From DAISKN01 sp963716925 (lineage in GTDB: Bacteria > Acidobacteriota > Vicinamibacteria > Marinacidobacterales > SMYC01): a DNA stretch of 64,000 nucleotides. The notes beneath the pieces were generated by a model. It was not told the origin of the DNA. It did not search any database and saw only the letters and a program-made list of their open reading frames with translations. The stretch covers positions 682,001 through 746,000 of the forward strand of contig CAVQUX010000006.1 of assembly GCA_963716925.1 (NCBI GenBank), written 5' to 3'. Positions 43,513 through 55,851 of the stretch are shown one piece after another (position 1 is the first letter of the stretch; each line of letters opens with the position of its first letter). Made by a program: the position numbers and the translations under genes.

Positions 43513-46500
43513 ATGCGGCCCTCTGCTCGCGCGTTCCCCATCCTCGTGGCACTCCTCCTCGCGGGCGAGGCGATCGCGAAAGTGAAGACCGGCACCTACA
43601 CCGGCGATGGCCTCGCGAACCGCAGCATCACCGGCGTGGGATTCGCTCCCGCCGTCGTCATCATCAAAGGGAACGATACGGACGCGACCGACGATCTGAC
43701 TTCGGCCGTGCTCAAGAGCCTGACGATGCCCGCGGGACTGGCGAAGCCGCTGAAGGGGGATCAGGGCCTCCTCGGAAACATGATTCTCGCGCTCGGCGCC
43801 GATGGGTTCACCGTCGGCTCGGATCGACGCGTGAACGCGAACGGAATCCAATTCCACTACGTCGCCTTCGAAGCGAGTCCCAATCTGTCGATTGGAACCT
43901 ATACCGGAAACAACGGGAGCCAGACGGTGGCGGCGGGATTCAACCCCGATTACGTCATCGTGATGGAGGACGGCGCCAGCCGCGCGGTCCACCACTCCTA
44001 TCACTGGAACCAGAGCTTCTCATTCAACGCGGACACGGCCATCACCAACGCCGTCACGGGCTTCACCCCCGTCGGGTTCACCGTAGGCGACAGCTCGCAC
44101 GTGAACGAGGGCTCCCGCGCCTATCACTTCGTGGCCTGGCGGGAGGTCCCTGGCCAGATGCGGGTCTCCTGGTACGTCGGCAGCGGAATCGACAACCGCT
44201 CTCTGACAGCCGGGTTCCGACCGGAATACGTCATCGTGAGGGAGATCGGCGGCAACGACGAAGCCTTTCAGCGCTTCTCTTCGATGACCGGGGACGCGTC
44301 CGTCAACTTCAAGAACGCGGTGCAGGCGAACCGGATTCAGGCCCTGCAGGCGAACGGATTCCAGGTCGGAACCGCGAGCCAGGTGAACAGTAACAACACT
44401 CCCTTCTTCTTCGTTGCTTTCGGAAACGACCCCGCACCCGGCCTCACCACCTCGGAAGGGGCGGGCACCTTGACGGTCACCGCCCCCGACTTCTTCGACA
44501 TGACCTTCAGCACGGCCGCCGGGGGAGGCGTCCAGCAGTTTCACGACCTGGCGTCGGGACCGAACAATCTCGATCTCGCCGGAGGCGCGTCAGTCATCAA
44601 GTCCCTGTTCTTCGACACCATGGCGTTCGGCGGCATCTGGTACAACTCCGGGCAGAACGACGTCGAGCCCGAGATCGATCTCCTCGAAGCGACGCCGACG
44701 AGGGTCAAGGTCCGACAGGAAGCCTTCTATCAGAGGGAGGGCGGCATAACTCTGATCGCCGGGATCAAGGGCCTTGGCGACTACGTCGTCTACCCCTCGG
44801 GGCGCATGGCGCTCCGGTGGGATCGAAGGACCACCAAGACGGTGACGAACCAGTCCTCCCGGATGGGACTGGGCGTTCACCTGAGGAACTCCCAGTACCT
44901 CTCCACCTGGAGCGCATGGAGCGAGACGGCGGCGCTTCCCACGCCCGGCGGCCCGGGGACGGACCTCTTCGTAATGGCGGGAACCGACGACCTCACCTAC
45001 GGGACGTACACCGATTTCCTCCAGATCCTCTACAACCGCTGGACCGCGGCCGACTCGACGGAGTGGTATCAGAACCCGATAAACGGCGTCGAATGGGGTG
45101 CCGCGCTCTGGCAGGAAGCGAACGGGCAGACCCTCCCGGTGGTCGAGCGGTGGGATTCGATGATCCACTTCAAGCCCACCGACTTCGTGGACCGGACCGA
45201 CGTCAACGTGCTCGGACGGCGGGACGACTATCGGACGCCGGACTCTCTCGCCGTCGCGATCGGGATCGGGATGGATCGAGAACACCGCGGACTCGGATTT
45301 CTTCAACGAGTCGGAAGGCGCCTACACCCTGGATCTGGATCCGATATCCGGCCTGAGGTTCGACATGAACGGGAGCGTCATCCGGCGGCGTCAACCGTTC
45401 TTCAAGGTCCGCCAATGGCGCTCGCTGGAGGAAGCCGACGGCGGTGACCCTCGAGGGAGCCGCTCTCGCAACGGACATCGACTATCGCGCCGACGTGAAG
45501 CCCGTGTCCCGGGCCCACTTCGCCTCCGACCTCCTCTGGCACAGCACGCTCGACTCCACGGCCGCGGTGACGAGCCCCGATGTGGGCAGTCCGGGCGCGG
45601 TCAACGGCGGCGCGGGCTTCACGGCGGGCCGCTACGGAAACGGCGCCTCGATCACGTCGCCTTCCTCGAACGTGAGCTTCCCCGCTCCCGGGAACCTGCG
45701 CGTCGACCGCGGCGCCGTCGAGCTCTGGTACCTGCCGTCCTATTACTACGTGGACGGAACCGCCCATCGCATCTGGAGCTACGTCGTGGACGCCGTCGAA
45801 CCAGTTCCACCTGACGAAAGAGGCCGCGAGCAACAACCTGGTGTTCGAGATCCTGCGGGGCGGTGTCTCGACGAAGGTCTCCGTCACCCCGGCGAACTAC
45901 GGCTGGCTCGACTACGAGTGGGTGCACCTCCGAGCCACATGGGACGCGTCGGCGCCGGTCGCCGATCAGGCCCGCCTCTTCGTGAACCGGGTCGAGCCGC
46001 CTCATACCAGCCCGATCAACGCGTACAACGCCGCGTCGATGCCGGGAACGGGAACGGTTTTCATCGGCGGAAGCGCCGGGCTCGCAACCAACGGTGTCCT
46101 AGACGAGTTCCACGTCTACGGATCTCCCGCGTCGACGATTGACCTGGCCCATGGAGGCCTCGCGTCGAACGCCTCCGAGTTCCTGGCGACGGCGAGCCGG
46201 GACTTCACGTTCCCGCTTACGTTGGTGGACTCGCTCGACCGGGGTGCGTTACTTATACTTCGGGGCGGATTCCACTTTCCGCGGGCTCAACGTGTCTCTC
46301 AGTACCCCCGGAGCAGGCGCCCCGAATCTCGCCTGGGAGTACTGGGACGGCTCCCGCTGGGCCGATCTCGAGAGCGGCTTCGGATTCACCGACCGGACGA
46401 ACCATCTGACGCGGAGCGGCTCGATCTACTGGACCGGGGATCCTTCCGGCTGGTCGCAGCTCTCCGTCGACGGGGACACGGATCTCTTCTACGTGCGGGC

Positions 46501-48919
46501 CCACCTCGCCTCGGGCTCCTACGCCACTTTCCCGACGGAGAAGGAGATCCGGACGGATATCCTTCTCTTCCAGTACGCCGCGGACGTCGCCGCCTCGGCG
46601 CAGACTTTCGTTTTCGGCACGCCGCCGGAGTTCGACGTCACGATCTCCTCGGCAAGCAACCAGTCGTTCGTGGTCGGGAGCCCCACTCCGGTGTTCGCGG
46701 CGCGATCACCGTGATCGACCTCCTCGGCGGCTCCATCACCGCCGCCGACGACATCCGTATCCGCATCCCCGCGGGGTTCCCCTTGAGGTGGGACGCGTCG
46801 GTTCTCTCCGCGTCCCTCTCCGGCTCCGCGGCAGGGAAAGGTCGACCCCACCATCAAGGCGTACGAGGACCTCGATCAGACGCTGGTGCTCGACGTCGTC
46901 GCGAGCTTCGTCGCCGGAGACCAGCTCCTCATCTCCGGCCTCGGGTTCGAAGGCTTCCTGCATCCGGCACCCGCCGCCTACCTCGAGCTCGAGGTCGAGG
47001 ACGACGGATCCGTCGCCGCCTTCGACGACAAGACGATCGCGATCACCGCCGCCGCCGGGCCCAACCTCTCATCCTTCGACAATCAACTGTTCACCGTGAG
47101 TCAGCCGCCGACGTTCGCGCAAACGCTCTACGTCACCGAAGCGCTCGGTGGAGGGGTACTCACCGCCGCCAACGACTTCGAGATTCAGATCCCGGCGGGG
47201 TTCCCCATGGAATGGGACGGAGCCGTGACCAGCGTGGTCCTTTCCGGACCCGCAGCTTCCCGAGTCGCCAGCGCCGTCACCTATCCCTCGTCTCGAACCG
47301 TGCGCTTCGACGTCACCTCCAACTTCATGCCGGGTGAGTACGTCGTCATCACCGGGTTGCAGTTCAGGAACTTTTCCGCGGCGTCGCCCATCGAGCATCT
47401 CCGCCTCCACTCCCCGCCGGGCACGGGAGTCGACGCCGACGACAAGACGATCCGGGTCGAGGCCTTCGAAGATGCCCCGTTCTTCACCGCCACCGCGACG
47501 GATTCGCAGGTCCGTCTCGAGTGGGTGAACCCGTACTTCGGCTCCTGTGCGAACGTTCACCTGGTGCGGAAACAAGGCTCGTTCCCCGTGGGCCCCATCG
47601 ACGGATTCCCGGTCGTGAGCCTTCCGTGCGTTCAAGGGAGCAAGGAGCTCTTCGACGACACCGTAGGCCTGGTCAACGACACCACGTACTTCTACGCTCT
47701 GTTCGTCGAGCACACCCTCGGCCTCTATACTCCCGGGAAGTTCGTCAAGGCGAGGCCTTTCGATACCTCGGGGCCGGTCAAGTGGGCCTACTCCACGGGA
47801 GCGACGTCGATGGCGCCTCCGGGACTCCGCTTCTTCGGAGGCAACGCCTTCGTATACGCCGTCTCCAACGACGACATCCTGCACTCGGTAGCCGGCGGGC
47901 CGACCGGCGGGTCGTGGCCGTCGGGTTGGACTCCGTATGCCGTCGGAGCTCCGGCGCAGTCCCGGCCTCCCGTCCTCGGTTTCGCCGTAGGCGCGTCGCC
48001 CCACGGCATCGCACTCCTCGGCTCTCAGGAGGGAAGCGTGCATGCGGTGAACGCCGAGACCGGGGCACCCGAGTGGGTGGAATCGATCGCCACCATGGTG
48101 CAGGCGGCCCCCGCCGGGAACTTCAAGGGATTCGACCCGGCGGCCTTGGACCTCGTTCTCGTCGGCACCAGGAATGCGTCTGCCGCGAACGCGCTCGTCG
48201 CCCTCGACGTCGTTTCCGGAAATCCGGTGTGGAGCTTCGACAACTCGGCGCCGCAGAACGGCGACGGCCTCGAGATGGGGATCATCTCCTCCTCCGCCGT
48301 GGTTCACTACGCGACCAAGCGCGTCTACTTCGCCTCGCGGGCGCGCTCCGGCGGGAGCTCCGACACCGTCTGGGCGGTCAACTTCGGTTCCAATCCGCCT
48401 CAGCGCCTCTGGTCCACGGCCGTAGGAAACGTCGACGGGAGCCCGGTCCTGTTCCGGAACGTGCTCTATGTGGGAACAAACGCCGGGGAGCTCTATGCCC
48501 TCGATGTCGCCACCGGGATCGTCAAGTGGTCGCTCCCTCTGGGCGACGGCGCCATCAAGGGATTCGTCTTCCCCAACTACGGAACCGGAGACCTCTTTCT
48601 CGCGACCAATTCGAAGATCTGGTCGATCTTCGACAACGGTTCCAGCGGCGCCGTCAACCCGGGCTGGCCGGTGACCGCCGTCGACGTTCCCGGGCCGTCG
48701 ACGCCCATCGTGATTCCCGGCGCCGTCAACATTCTCGCGGGAGGGAGCGACGGGCGTCTCTACCAGCTCGACACCGCATCGCCTTTGCCGTCCGCCAAGG
48801 TCGTTCTCGGCGACGGAACGGCGGCGGTGGGCGTTCCGAGCGTCGATCTCTTGAACTCCATGGTCTACGTCGGTACCGATCAGGGCGTCATCTACGGCGT
48901 CCTGCTCCCTCTACCGTAG
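43513..48919 (+). pseudogene. Giant secreted multidomain surface protein, several frameshifts
   Basis: A gene of about 1,800 codons read in pieces. A signal peptide (ARAFPILVALLLAGEAIA) is followed by three ~100-residue repeats, each with a GTYTG-like start, a GF-x-P-x-YVIV strand and a GF-x-VG ... FVAF end. Then come a beta-rich region, a LamG-like domain (near 45540-46120), two modules with an AADDI-R/E-I-x-IPAGFP motif, and a C-terminal PQQ-like propeller (GSVHAVNAETGAPEWV, ALDVATGIVKWSLPLG). The frame changes near 45260-45300, 45440, 45800, 46242, 46700 and 46838, yet similarity continues across all. That suggests indel errors rather than decay. It is probably a cell-surface adhesin or matrix protein. 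Confidence 0.75.
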
Positions 48920-48933
48920 AGAGGAAGAAAACG

Positions 48934-49428
48934 ATGATGCGCACTACGAACGTCCTTCTCGGTTGCACCCTGAGCCTCGTCCTAGCTTCGCCCGGCGTGT
49001 CCTCCGATCGGAGGAAGCCCGCCGAGCGTAAGAGCAACAACGCCTGCGCCGCGGTTCAGGTGACGGCTCCCGACGTGCCGTCCCCGACGAAGCGCCGCGC
49101 GAAGAAGCTCCCGACGTTCTCCGCCTCGACGATCCTCGACCTGAACCTCGAGGCGGCTGTGAAGGGAGAGCACCAGCTGGAGTTCAAGGTTTACACGCCG
49201 AAAGGACATCTGTACCAGAGCCTCACGGCGACGATGAGCGCTCCCGCGGCGAAGGACGGCCGGAGGACGCGGGAGTCGAAGAAAGGCGCCGCCTCCGCCA
49301 CCCTTCCCGTCGCCGGCACCACGATCGTCACCAGCTCCCTGTACGGTGAGTGGAAGGTCGAGGCGTTTCTCGACGGCGAGCGCGAGGTCGCGTGCGCGAA
49401 GCCTCTGTCGTTCGTCATCGAACCGTAA
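48934..49428 (+). CDS. Small secreted protein, paralogue of 42861-43349
   Basis: A 164-residue protein with a signal peptide (TTNVLLGCTLSLVLASPGVSS) and the same body as the protein at 42861-43349, including TPKGHLYQSL and LPVAGTTIVTSSLYGEWKVEA. No family is recognised. It begins 14 bases after the giant gene with AGAGGAAG as ribosome site, so it is in the same operon. The two paralogues on either side of the giant protein may assemble with it or act in its export. Confidence 0.8.
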   Translation: MMRTTNVLLGCTLSLVLASPGVSSDRRKPAERKSNNACAAVQVTAPDVPSPTKRRAKKLPTFSASTILDLNLEAAVKGEHQLEFKVYTPKGHLYQSLTATMSAPAAKDGRRTRESKKGAASATLPVAGTTIVTSSLYGEWKVEAFLDGEREVACAKPLSFVIEP

Positions 49429-49581
49429 CACTTCAAGCACGAAGACAAGAAGCGTCGCCCGAGCGCCTCCGTGCCCGGGACGTCTCGCGCCACGAGACCA
49501 CCGGGGCGATCGTCGGCCTCCTTCCGGGGCGTCCAAAACGTGCTACCATGGGGCCCTTCCTAGCGCGAGAAAGGAATCCCG

Positions 49582-50094
49582 ATGGTAGCGATCACGATCA
49601 ACGGCAAGAGGCACGACGTGGACGTCGAGCCCGGAACCCCTCTTCTCTGGGTCCTCAGGGACAGCCTGGGCCTCACCGGCACGAAATACGGCTGCGGCAT
49701 CGCCGAGTGCGGAGCCTGCACCGTTCACGTCGACGGTGTCGCCACTCGATCCTGCATCACTCCCGTCTCCACCGTCGAGGGGCAGGCGGTCGTAACCATC
49801 GAGGGGCTGGCGACGGGCGAGAGCCTTCACCCCGTTCAGCAGGCCTGGCTCGAAGAAGACGTGGTGCAGTGCGGCTACTGCCAGTCGGGGCAGATCATGT
49901 CGGCGGCCGACCTCCTCTCCGCGAACAAGAATCCCAGCGACGCCGAGATCGACAAAGCGATGAGCGGCAACATCTGCCGCTGCGGCACGTACGGGCGCAT
50001 CAAATGCGCCATCCAGCGCGCGGCGAAGATGCTGCGCGGTGAGCCGACGCAGCCGGTTGAGCCGGCTGAGCAGGTTCAGGAGATCGCCCGATGA
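49582..50094 (+). CDS. 2Fe-2S subunit of a molybdenum hydroxylase (IorA-like)
   Basis: A 170-residue small subunit of xanthine-oxidase-family enzymes. The N-terminal plant-type ferredoxin motif is YGCGIAECGACTVHVDG ... SCITP, and the second [2Fe-2S] cluster has CGYCQSGQIM and NICRCGTY. The layout without FAD subunit and with a Tat-exported large partner is that of isoquinoline 1-oxidoreductase (IorAB) and similar aldehyde dehydrogenases. It passes electrons from the molybdenum centre. The downstream large-subunit gene overlaps it by four bases. A TACCAT -10-like box lies at 49544-49549. Confidence 0.92.
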   Translation: MVAITINGKRHDVDVEPGTPLLWVLRDSLGLTGTKYGCGIAECGACTVHVDGVATRSCITPVSTVEGQAVVTIEGLATGESLHPVQQAWLEEDVVQCGYCQSGQIMSAADLLSANKNPSDAEIDKAMSGNICRCGTYGRIKCAIQRAAKMLRGEPTQPVEPAEQVQEIAR

Positions 50095-52243
50095 GCCAGA
50101 ACAACCTCGACCGCCGCGGATTTCTCAAGGTTACCGGCGCCGCCGCCTCCGGGCTGATGCTCGGCTTCTACGTGCCGGAGCGATTCGGTCCCATCACCGT
50201 CCATGCCGCGGGTCCCTTCGCGCCGAACGCTTTTCTCCGCATCCTGCCCGACGACACCATCACCGTGCTCGTGGGAAAGTCCGAGATGGGGCAGGGGGTC
50301 TACACCTCCCTTCCGATGATCGTCGCCGAGGAGCTCGATTGCGACTGGGGCCGGGTCAAGGTGGAGTCCGCGCCCGCGGGCCCCGACTACTATGACGCCG
50401 GCATGGGAGAGCAGACGACGGGCGGCAGCACCAGCGTCACGAATTCATGGGATCCGTTGCGGAAGGCGGGAGCGAGCGCTCGCGCGGTGCTCGTCGAGGC
50501 TGCCGCACAAACCTGGGGTGTCGCGGCATCGAGCCTTCGAACCGACAAGGGTCGTGTCTACCACGACGCGAGCGGTCGGAGCGCGTCCTACGGTGAGCTC
50601 TCCGCCAAGGCGGCGACGCTGCCGGTTCCGGCGGATGTCCCGCTGAAGGACGCCAAGGACTACAAGATCGTCGGCACCAACGTGAAGCGCGTCGAGGGTC
50701 GCGACAAGGTGACGGGAAAGGCCGAGTTCAGCATCGACGTCCGGCTTCCCGGAATGCTCGTGGCCGTGGTCGCCCATTCTCCCGTCAACGGAGGCAAGGT
50801 CAAGAGCTTCGACGCCTCGAAGGCGGCGGCCGTTCCCGGCGTCGTGAAAGTCAAACAGATCTCGACGGGCGTCGCCGTGATCGCCAAAGACTTCTGGACG
50901 GCCCGCAACGGGCGCGACGCTCTCGCGGTCGTCTGGGACGAAGGCGCGAACGGCACCCTCGACTCGGCGGACATGCGCGGACACTACCGGAAGCTCGCGG
51001 ATGACCCCGGTCTCGTCGCCGAGAACGAGGGCGACGCCGAGAAGGCGATGGCGGGCGCCGCGAAGACCGTCGAGGCCATTTACGAGGTCCCCTATCTCGC
51101 ACACGCCGCGATGGAGCCGCTCAACGCCGTCGCCCACGTGCAGGCGGATCGATGCGACATCTGGGCGGGGACCCAGTATCAGACGATGGATCAGAAGGTG
51201 GGCGCCGCCATCACCGGCTTGAAGCCCGAGCAGATCTACGTCCATACCACGCTTCTCGGGGGTGGATTCGGACGCCGGGCCAACGTCACTTCCGACTTCG
51301 TCGCCGACGCGGTCGAAGTGGCGAAGGGCGAGAACGTCCCCGTCAAGACCATCTGGACCCGCGAGGAGGACATCCAGGGCGGCTACTTCCGGCCGATGTT
51401 CGTGCACAAGCTCAAGGCGGCGGTCGACGGAAAGGGAATGCCCATCGCCTGGCACCAGCGGCTGGTTGGGCAGTCCCTCGCTGAGGGAACGTTCCTCGAG
51501 CCCTTCATGATGAAGAAGGGTATCGATGCTTCCTCCGTCGAGGGAGCGGCGGGGATGCCTTACTCGATCCCCAACCGCCGCATCGAATCGCACAACGCGC
51601 CGAGGTCACTCAGCGTTCTCTGGTGGCGCTCGGTGGGACACACCCATACCGGGTTCGTGAACGAGAGCTTCTTCGACGAGGTGGCGCACGCCGGAGGGAA
51701 GGATCCCTACCGAGCTGCGCCGGCAGCTCCTCCAGAACGACCCGCGGCACCTCGCGGTGCTCGACCTCGCGGCCGAGAAGGGCGACTGGGGCAAACCCCT
51801 TGCCCCAGGGCCGCGCTCGCGGCATCGCCATCCGGAAATCGTTCGACAGCTACGTCGCCGAGGTGGCGGAAGTGTCCCTCGAAGGCGAAGAGGTCCGGGT
51901 GCACCGGGTGGTATGCGCCGTCGATTGCGGCATCGTCGTGAATCCGTGGAACGCGGTGGCGCAGACGGAGAGCGCCGTCGTCTACGGGCTCACCGCCGCC
52001 CTCTACAGCGAGATCACGGTGAAGAACGGCCGGGTGCAGCAGAGCAACTTCGACGACTACCCCGTGCTTCGCATGGATCGCATGCCGAAGATCGAAGTTC
52101 ACTTCGTGAAGAGCACGGAGAAGCCCACGGGCATCGGAGAGCCGGGAGTTCCACCTCTGGCCGCCGCGGTCGTGAACGCTCTCTTCGCGCTCACGGGCAA
52201 GCGCGTCCGCAAGCTTCCGATCAAGATGAGCGAAGCGGTCTAG
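50091..52243 (+). pseudogene. Molybdenum hydroxylase large subunit (IorB-like), two frameshifts
   Basis: The molybdopterin-binding subunit, about 717 codons. A Tat signal (LDRRGFLKVTGAAASGLML) is followed by the IorB-type domains, with GKSEMGQGVYTSLPMIVAEEL, QTTGGSTSV, TTLLGGGFGRR and, near the end, the catalytic Glu in TGIGEPGVPPLAAAV. The frame changes near 51712 and again near 51810, each repaired by dropping one base, and DPYELRRQLLQND then RARGIAIRKSF read on perfectly. The two indels are 100 bases apart in a GC-rich stretch and may be sequencing errors. It oxidises an N-heterocycle or aldehyde outside the cytoplasm. Confidence 0.85.
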
Positions 52244-52819
52244 CGAATCTCGACGAGCTCGGCCCGGCGCGCGATGGCGCGCCACAGGATCTGTCTCTGC
52301 TCGACGCTCAGGAGCTTCAGGTCGACGTCGTGGGTGGCGCCCCCGGCGACGGTGATGCGCATCGAGTGCCAGTCGGGAAGGGCGAGCCGGCGCTCGAACT
52401 CGTCTCGCGGCGGCACCTCGCTCGCCGACCCGACTCCCTCCACGTACATTTCCTCGATCGTCCCCCACGGCAGGATCTTTTCCGCGTCGGGAGGGATCGA
52501 GAGCGAAAGCCCTTCGCCCAGAACCTGGACTCGATAGCGGCTGAGCGTGGGATAGTCCTGGATCAGGAGCCAACCAGCCGCCGCGAGAAACACGATCCCG
52601 AAGATCATGGGCACCGCTTTCTTCTTCGAGCCCGCGAAGAGCCACACCGCCGACGGCGGCGAGGGCGCCCGAGCGCGCGAAGAGCACCGTCCGGTTGAAC
52701 CCGGTGTCGAATCGGAAGGTGAGGTCTTCGCGGTCCTGTCCCTCCTGCTCCGAGATCATGCAGCCGAAGCTCGAGAGGAGACAGAGGCAGAAAAGCCAGG
52801 CGAAAACGGGCTTGAACAT
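52240..52819 (-). pseudogene. Small membrane/lipoprotein of unknown function, frameshifted
   Basis: The minus strand begins MFKPVFAWLFCLCLLSSFGCMIS, a signal with a lipobox-like Cys, then FRFDTGFNRTVLFARSGALAAVG. Near 52650 the frame changes to VWLFAGSKKKAVPMIFGIVFLAAAGWLLIQDYP, a transmembrane segment, and then a beta-rich domain to the stop. One indel in a GCC/GGC-rich stretch restores about 192 codons. No family is recognised. The end overlaps the convergent iorB-like stop by four bases. Confidence 0.6.
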
Positions 52820-52927
52820 GAAGCGGCTCCTGATTCGAGAAGGGATTGGAATCAGGATACGGCCTCGGCGGGAGGCCGTCAACGAAGTGCGAGGGCCGGG
52901 GGAGCCGACGCTCCCCCTCCCGGAAGC

Positions 52928-55672
52928 CTAGAACTCGAAGCGGATGCCCACCATGGCCCTGCGGGGCGCGACCACCGCGAGGGACTGTCCGAAGTCGTCG
53001 TCTCCGGTGTCGGAGCTGTTGTTGCGCACGTCGTTGGCGGTGTCCGCGTTGAACAGGTTGTAGATGTCGACCGAGAGCCGAAGGCGCTGCCCGCCGGAGC
53101 CGAACACGAAGTCCTTGTCGATGCGGATCTGGAACTCGTTCACCGCCGGGAGGAAGTACGAGGCCCGCGGCTCGGCCTGAACCCGGCGCACGCCCTGCCT
53201 CAGCCCGGTGACGTTGATGACCCGCGCGTACGGACGGCCCGACTCGTATGAATATCGCGCCCCGATGTGGAACCCCTTGGGAGCCTGGTACGTCGCGGAG
53301 AGCCGGAAGTTGTTGGTGCTGTCGGTCGGAAGTCGCCCGAACGCATTGATGAGATCGTTCGGGTCGCGGCCGAAGGAGCTCGGACCGAGGCCGCTGAACG
53401 CCTGGGCGCCGATCCCGAGAGTGCCGCTCGTATAGCCCTCACCCTTCTGCCACTGGTAGGAGCCCTGGAGCTGCCAGTTCTGAGAGAAGCGCTTGTAGGC
53501 CTGGACCGTGAACGAATCGTATTTGTGGTCGAAGTCGTCGCGGTTCGTCACCTGGAAGAGGCTCTGCGAGCTCGGTGAGGTTCGGTTGAATACCTGGAGC
53601 GTCTGCGTTTCGCCCCGGAACGTGTCGGTGAAGGGTATCTGCGCGTACTCCCCTCGAACGTCGTTCACCCGCATGAAGTTCGCCTCTTCCTTGTGGATGT
53701 AGGAGAACTCCAGCCCCAGGTCGGGGATGATCTCCCGCTCGAGCCCGGCGTAGAACTGATCGGTGTACTGGTTCGTCAGCTCGGGGTCGATTCCGTAATT
53801 GATGTTGGGATCGACGCTGTAATAAGGAATGTCGTATGCCCCGGTATCGGGGTTGAAGAAGAAGGCGGCCTCGACTGGTGTTCCCGTTCGAAGCGTTTCG
53901 GAACATGTTTCCCAGAAGCTTCCCGTAGAACCGGCCCCAGCTCGCTTTGGCCACGGTCTTCGCCGCCTCGTCGAGGGTCACGGTGACACCGAGACGCGGC
54001 GAGACGTCGTTGAAGGAGATGAGCTCACCCAGACCGGGGAAGCTCACGCCCGTCGTACCCTCGAGGGAGCTGTCGGGCTGATCGACGTCGGGGATGCTTC
54101 CCGTCGTGTGGTCGAAGCGCACTCCGAGGTTGAACGTGACCCGATCGTTCAGAGTCCAGTTGTCCTGGACGAACCCGGCGAAGCCGCTGGTCTTCGCGTC
54201 CATGGCGTAGGGCTCGCGGAACAGCGCGTAGTAGGGGCCGTTGTAGTCGTAGTAGACGACGTTGTTGAAGTAGGCCTGCGCCGCGATGGAGTTCGCCCTC
54301 TCCATCTGGACTCCGAACTTGAAGTCGTGCGAGCCCGCGAAGTTGTCGGCGTAGTGGGTCACGGCGGCGGCGACCTGGGTCTTGTTCTGGTCGCTCTTCC
54401 AGGTATAGAAGCTGTTGACGTCGAGCGCTCCGGTGTTGAAGTCGTAGCGACCCGAGGTGGTGGTGTCGCCGGAGAGAGGATCCTCGCCGATCCCGGATGT
54501 AGATCCCGCCACCCTTCACCTCGAGGAGCGTCGCCGAGCTGAAGGCGTGCGTCCAGCGCGCGGAGATCGTCGGGTTGTGCCCGTTCTCGACGTTGATGGT
54601 CTCCGGCGGCTCGGTGCGCGACGCCTGGTTGGGCGAGTCGAAGTATGTTGTCGTTGTACATGAACTCGACGTTGTCGTTCGACGAGAGCTGCGAGTTCAC
54701 CTTGAAGTAGGGGCGCCAGACGTGGCGCTTGGGAGCGAACTCCGGGTCGACGCCCACCTGCGAGTTCCGGTTGCGGGTGAGCTCGAGGGCGCCGAAGAAC
54801 CAGAGCTTGTCCTCTTTGATCGGCCCGCCGATCTGCTGGGTGAACGTCTGCTGGTAGTCGATGTAGTAGGGAAACTCCTCGTCGGGGGTGTTGTTTCCGG
54901 TGAGCGCGTCGTCCTGAAGGAAGAAGGACGAGGCGCCGTTCCAGTCGTTGCTTCCCGACTTGGTGATGATGTTGACCACGCCTCCCTGGAACCCGCTGTA
55001 CTCCGCGGAGGCTCCGGCGGCGAGGACTTCGACTTCCTGGATGATGTCGAAGTTCGGGAAGTCCCAGGGCGAGCCGTAGGACGGCGCGGAGATATCGACG
55101 CCGTTGTACTGGAACGAGTTCTGATCCGTCGTCGATCCGTAGACGCTGAAGTTCGACGCGTTGGTCACGGCGTTGGTCCGGACGCCGGGGGCGTAGGTGA
55201 TGAGATCGAAGTAGGAGCTTCGCGTCGTGGGGACGTTCTCCACGAGCTCGTTGTTGAACCGGGTGCTGTAGCTCGCGCGAAGCGTGTCGATGACCGGCGA
55301 CTCTCCGGTCACGGTCACCGTCTCCGCCGTCGTCGCGAGAGACAGGTCGGCGTCGAGCTGCACCGTGCGGCCGACTTCCACGCGAACGTTCTCGCGCTTG
55401 AGGGTGGTGAAGCCCGAGAGCGTGAACGTCACCGTGTAGACGCCCACGGGAAGCCCCTGGTACTGATAGAGACCCTGGCCGTTGGTGATGGCCAGGGCGG
55501 CGCCACCGATGCGCGCCGGACTCTCGGCCTCGACGGTGACGCCGACGAGAACGGCGCCGGTCGCATCCTTCACGATCCCCCGGATGCCGCCGGTCGAGAT
55601 CTGCGCGAAGCTCGAGCCCGCGATCGAAAGAGCCGCGACGAGCGCGGGAACGGTAAGGCTCGTCTTTTTCAT
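52928..55672 (-). pseudogene. Oar-like TonB-dependent receptor, three frameshifts
   Basis: An outer-membrane receptor of about 915 codons. The N-terminus has a signal peptide, a carboxypeptidase-regulatory domain (GIRGIVKDATGAVLVGVTVEAESP ... YQYQGLPVGVYTVTF) and a plug domain with YNGVDISAP and SAEYSGFQGGVVNIITKSGSN. The long beta-barrel ends with the aromatic VGIRFEF, as expected for outer-membrane barrels. The frame changes near 54646, 54500 and 53878, and similarity continues in the next frame each time, so indel errors are likely. Oar-type receptors are numerous in Acidobacteriota and import oligosaccharides or peptides. A regulator gene and two palindromes lie upstream. Confidence 0.88.
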
Positions 55673-55761
55673 GTGGCTACACCCTCCTTGGGGAGCGAAG
55701 AGGTGGAAACAGAAATCGCCTGATGACGGGGCTTATACCCCTGCCGCTAATAGACAGTCAA

Positions 55762-55848
55762 CCAAAATATTGAGAGGCTATGCAAGTCACGAAGGGAAAA
55801 TTCCCGTCGTTCGATCGCTTGAACGCCGGGAGCGTCCAAAATTTTGGA
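55762..55848. promoter_or_regulatory. Paired CCAAAAT sites upstream of the TonB receptor
   Basis: TCCAAAATTTTGGA at 55835-55848 is a perfect 14-bp palindrome. A second CCAAAATATTG at 55762-55772 shares its left half. Both lie in the 179-bp gap between the cupin regulator and the receptor gene, an AT-rich patch. They are candidate operators. Confidence 0.45.
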
Positions 55849-55851
55849 GCG

